A stretch of DNA of 64,000 nucleotides from UBA1952 sp965246905 (GTDB lineage: Bacteria; Bacteroidota; Bacteroidia; Chitinophagales; Chitinophagaceae), in the NCBI GenBank assembly GCA_965246905.1, contig CBDFFZ010000012.1:1-64000 (forward strand), read 5' to 3'. The position numbers and the translations under genes are program-made. The notes beneath the pieces were generated by a model. The model saw only the letters and a program-made list of their open reading frames with translations, did not search any database and was not told the DNA's origin. This document shows positions 61,111 through 64,000 of the stretch, in pieces (the stretch's first letter is position 1; every line of letters begins with the position of its first letter).

Positions 61111-64000
61111 TCAGTGCGCTATCTCAAAACGGATAGTCGATCTGCCTTCTGCTTCGCCGTACACCTGGAGGATATAGGATCCCGCAGGCATATCCAGCAC
61201 TTCACCGAGCGTTATACTGTTTGTGCCCTTCGCCACTACAAAGACACGGTCTATCAGCTGCCTTCCCGTCATATCCGCAACCTTTATGCGGATCTTCCCG
61301 GCCGTTGCGCTGGTATATGCAATATGCAGCAAGTCGTTGGCAGGGTTTGGCGATACTTTGATGCCCGGCTTATCTTGCTCTGGCGTTATCTGCGCCACGC
61401 TGCTATATGCAATAGAGCCATTCGCATAATTGATCTTCAGGCGGTAGTAAAGCGTGTTTGTAAAAGATGCATGGCGGTCGTCTGCCGTATAAAAGGCTTT
61501 GCCGGGCGCACTATGACTTGCGGTAACTTTTGCAAATCCGGTAAACGTTACTGCGTTTGTGCTCCGCTCGGGCTCGTAGCTATTTACACTGCTTTCATTC
61601 TCCACTATCCATGCCGTATGCACCTGCGCATCCTGCTTTGCGGCAGTAAAGCTGATCAGGCCGGCAGGAAGCGGGTAAGCCGTAATAGAAGCGCTCCGCT
61701 CTGCGCACAGGCACTGTTTAGTACCAGTTGACGTTACCGGCGACACTTTAGCCGATATCGCGCCCCCATTGCTGCAGGCCGCAGGGATATTTATCACAAA
61801 AGTATCTGCCGTTGAAGCTCCAATCGCTACAGCCCTGCTGAGGTAAAGCGTGTACACCGGCATCGGTTGGCCGGTACAGTAGATTTCTGCCTGATAGGTG
61901 CTGGCTGCGGCATCCTGCGTGCCATTATTCTGATAGGCCAGACGGAATATAGTCGCTGTATTGCTTGCGTAAGCCCCGCTTACCACACTTAGTGAGGTAA
62001 GGGCCATATCCGGCTTTATGCGTGTTATGACTGACGAAACAGAATTACCGGCCACCCTTGTACTGGCGCCACAGGCAACACTATTACAGGTTACAGTATT
62101 TGTAGTCCGTACCGCGTTTGCGGCAATGTAGGAATCGCCGCAGCCTTCGCCTACACCTCCGCCCCCGTTTCCGGTCACGTCAAATGAATACCTGATTTGC
62201 GTATTATTCTGGATGACATTATTGAGCCTGATCTTCACATCTGTTGTTCCTTCAGTAGGGCCGGGCGCAGCAATTATGGTACAGCTGCCACAATTCGATA
62301 TATTCTGGAAGCTACCGCTATAGGCGATGCCGGCAGGCAGCGTGTAGATTATCGTATCGGAAGCCTGCGTACTGCCCCCGAGCGGCGTGGTGAGCAGTTG
62401 CAGGGTTGTACTATTGCCGCAGCTAAGGGTAGAAGGCTGCACCTCATAGGCCATACTGATTGTAGTGCCGTCTGCAATGATGCCGGCGGTATTGAGCGCT
62501 GCGGATTTTACATTCGTACCGTTGCTGATTGTCGGAGAATTGCACGGGCTGCTACCGTAGCCATATATGGCTATGCTGCTGCCGGACCGGTAGCTGCAGG
62601 TGGTTGTGTACACAAGCTTGATTTTTGCCTGGCGCTGCACCGCAGCCGGATTGCCAAACGTGCCTTTGATGCCTGCCTGTCCGATGCCGGTATGCTTTGT
62701 AAGATCCAGCGAGTAGCCGCCGGTGATTGTGGTTGGCATAATGGACTGGTAGATGCCGCTGCTGAGCGGGTATTCTACGGCAATGGGTGTAGTTACGGTC
62801 AGCCCTGCGGGAATAATCAGATCCACCGAAGGATAGGCAACATAGGCAGGCAGCGCACTGTTTACTACGAAGAGTACACTGTCTGTGCTGCACATCATTA
62901 CATCACTACCGCCCCCCGGCTGCCGCGCAACCGCCAGTTGTATTTGGCTTACCCGAGGAGAAACCCGTAATATAAGCGGTGTGGCAGTAGTATGAGTAGC
63001 GCAGGTGGTCGCTTCGCTGGCCGGGTCAGCCGGGTAGCCGTAGCAATCACTCCCGGAGATGAATTTTACGCTGTCTGCCGTGCAGTTGCTGAACCGGAAA
63101 TATACCCGGTAATACTGGGTGCCTACCGGAGCGGCATTGGGAGCGCCGGTAGTGATGGGCTTGTACCATTTACCACCGCTGTAAGTGTAATCCGTAAGCC
63201 GCGCGATAGGCGTTGTGCTTGTGCTGGAATAGACACTGTCGATGATCACGCTGCCCAGGCCTTTTTCCAGCCCGAACCAGTTGTAGGCGGCGTCCGCACT
63301 GGTAATATCTACTTTTACCAGCCAGGAATTGGAAGGTGTATTGGCAACAATATCGCCGGTGGAGTTGGTGGTTTTGATCGTGGACAAAGTGCCATATTTC
63401 AGGCTTGCCGAGGCGCTGCGCGTATAGGGTTGGGTAGCGCCGGTAGTGTAAAAGGTGGGGTTTACCCGTCCGTATTCCGTAACGGTATAATTCTGGCTGA
63501 TGGCTGCGCAGGAAGAAGGCTTTACCGAAAAGCTATCGGTATAGATCACTCCTTCTGTGCCGGGATAAAAGCCTTGCGTGTTCTGGATATAACTATAATA
63601 ATTGTAGGAAAGCTTTATGCCTGTAGCCAATGCACCGGAAACGGTTGGCTGCATGGTAAATGTGGTCAGCACGTCCGCCCCTCGCTTTGTTACATAATCC
63701 ATCGTGGCATTGGCTGTAGCAGGCGGCGTGTAGGAATAATAGGGCGGAAGCTGCACTACGAACGAATCTGGAATGGTCACAGGGCGGTATTCACCAATAA
63801 ATTTTTGCGCACCAAGTGGTGAAGCGCCATCCGTGTATGTCTGGCTGTTAAAACCAACCGTAGTAGAAACGCAGCCGAGGGAAGTAATGCTTGCGCCGGC
63901 AGACAGCACATGCTTCCAGCCGGTCATATAGGCATTATATAGTACGGAATCGCAGGTATAGCCTTTAGGGTCTGTTGCGCCGGCGCGGTTGCCACCTGCT
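61111..64000 (-). CDS. Large T9SS-sorted surface protein, 5' end beyond the window
   Basis: At least 960 residues; the frame stays open through the right edge (upstream residues read GGNRAGATDPKGYTCDSVLYNAY), so the Met at 63927 is internal. Most of it is Thr/Ser/Gly-rich beta sequence with repeated modules of about 150-200 residues containing paired Cys (for example SCAAISQNYT, NCTADSVKFISG, CSTDSVLF, TTTCSYRSG), like the adhesin or gliding-type proteins of Bacteroidota. The C-terminal 80 residues are a type A sorting domain (IKVSPNPANDLLHIAY, VADMTGRQLIDRV, SYILQVYGEA). It is exported to the cell surface; the ligand is unknown. Confidence 0.85.
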   Translation of the reverse strand, partial: AGGNRAGATDPKGYTCDSVLYNAYMTGWKHVLSAGASITSLGCVSTTVGFNSQTYTDGASPLGAQKFIGEYRPVTIPDSFVVQLPPYYSYTPPATANATMDYVTKRGADVLTTFTMQPTVSGALATGIKLSYNYYSYIQNTQGFYPGTEGVIYTDSFSVKPSSCAAISQNYTVTEYGRVNPTFYTTGATQPYTRSASASLKYGTLSTIKTTNSTGDIVANTPSNSWLVKVDITSADAAYNWFGLEKGLGSVIIDSVYSSTSTTPIARLTDYTYSGGKWYKPITTGAPNAAPVGTQYYRVYFRFSNCTADSVKFISGSDCYGYPADPASEATTCATHTTATPLILRVSPRVSQIQLAVARQPGGGSDVMMCSTDSVLFVVNSALPAYVAYPSVDLIIPAGLTVTTPIAVEYPLSSGIYQSIMPTTITGGYSLDLTKHTGIGQAGIKGTFGNPAAVQRQAKIKLVYTTTCSYRSGSSIAIYGYGSSPCNSPTISNGTNVKSAALNTAGIIADGTTISMAYEVQPSTLSCGNSTTLQLLTTPLGGSTQASDTIIYTLPAGIAYSGSFQNISNCGSCTIIAAPGPTEGTTDVKIRLNNVIQNNTQIRYSFDVTGNGGGGVGEGCGDSYIAANAVRTTNTVTCNSVACGASTRVAGNSVSSVITRIKPDMALTSLSVVSGAYASNTATIFRLAYQNNGTQDAAASTYQAEIYCTGQPMPVYTLYLSRAVAIGASTADTFVINIPAACSNGGAISAKVSPVTSTGTKQCLCAERSASITAYPLPAGLISFTAAKQDAQVHTAWIVENESSVNSYEPERSTNAVTFTGFAKVTASHSAPGKAFYTADDRHASFTNTLYYRLKINYANGSIAYSSVAQITPEQDKPGIKVSPNPANDLLHIAYTSATAGKIRIKVADMTGRQLIDRVFVVAKGTNSITLGEVLDMPAGSYILQVYGEAEGRSTIRFEIAH

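Noticed and set aside
62197..63822. Long ORFs on the plus strand opposite the T9SS protein (62197-62970 and 62992-63822)
   Set aside because: Antisense shadows of a repetitive, codon-biased gene; compositions rich in Arg/Cys/His with no motif.

Overview
The window looks like chromosomal DNA of a member of the phylum Bacteroidota, most likely a Chitinophagales/Chitinophagaceae-type bacterium; genus not determinable by eye. Grounds: several secreted proteins with C-terminal type IX secretion (T9SS) sorting domains, promoters with the Bacteroidota -7 motif TAnnTTTG, mostly A-rich rather than Shine-Dalgarno leaders, a 5'-nucleotidase split into two adjacent genes, a type III PKS cluster, and CruF-like carotenoid and Tex genes. 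Base composition looks close to balanced. I see no rRNA, CRISPR array or prophage.

Layout. 1-5.5 kb: signalling block, namely a CheB-CheR-PAS-histidine kinase fusion (5' end outside the window, broken by three single-base frameshifts), a single-domain response regulator and a second PAS histidine kinase. 5.5-6.46 kb: a repeat-rich island with a 21-bp periodic array, a tiny double-glycine peptide gene and 43-bp inverted repeats built on a dispersed REP-like sequence. 6.46-10.4 kb: type III PKS, methyltransferase and FAD oxidoreductase operon with a divergent UbiA prenyltransferase. 10.5-19.2 kb: M28 peptidase, malate dehydrogenase, tRNA-Gly, two unknown genes, etfA/etfB, a papain-like secreted protein, NrnA and a double-FKBP isomerase. 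19.3-19.7 kb: a second 21-bp periodic array. 20-29.8 kb: tRNA-Arg, RlmH, rhomboid, TilS, TPR protein, a PNGase F-like T9SS protein, Der, a toxin-antitoxin pair lodged between der and rimO, RimO, an RsmI-like methyltransferase and an alkyladenine glycosylase.

29.8-31.15 kb is a decayed IS3-family element. 31.3-43.3 kb: M1 peptidase, SprT-like protein, AtpZ/AtpI-type membrane proteins, an outer membrane protein, Lon, a GT4 glycosyltransferase, a T9SS M1 peptidase, TerC and Aat. 43.4-45.7 kb: ECF sigma factor, probable anti-sigma factor and secreted protein operon. 45.8-56.7 kb: Tex, acyl-CoA carboxylase beta subunit, a UbiA-like membrane protein, DUF4190-like/DUF2752/RDD membrane genes, TrmB, DUF5522, an alkyltransferase-like protein, a frameshifted L,D-transpeptidase and the split 5'-nucleotidase. 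57-58.4 kb: dnaA, without recognisable DnaA boxes beside it. 58.7-58.9 kb: tRNA-Ser and tRNA-Pro. 59.3-64 kb: a Cys-rich lipoprotein, a CruF-type carotenoid protein and the 3' part of a large T9SS surface protein running off the right edge.

Most of the window is ordinary core chromosome. The parts that deserve a second look are the two 21-bp phased arrays, the orphan double-glycine peptide, the type III PKS cluster, the nested palindromic elements and the cluster of homopolymer frameshifts in the first gene. All family assignments were made by reading motifs; no database search was run.
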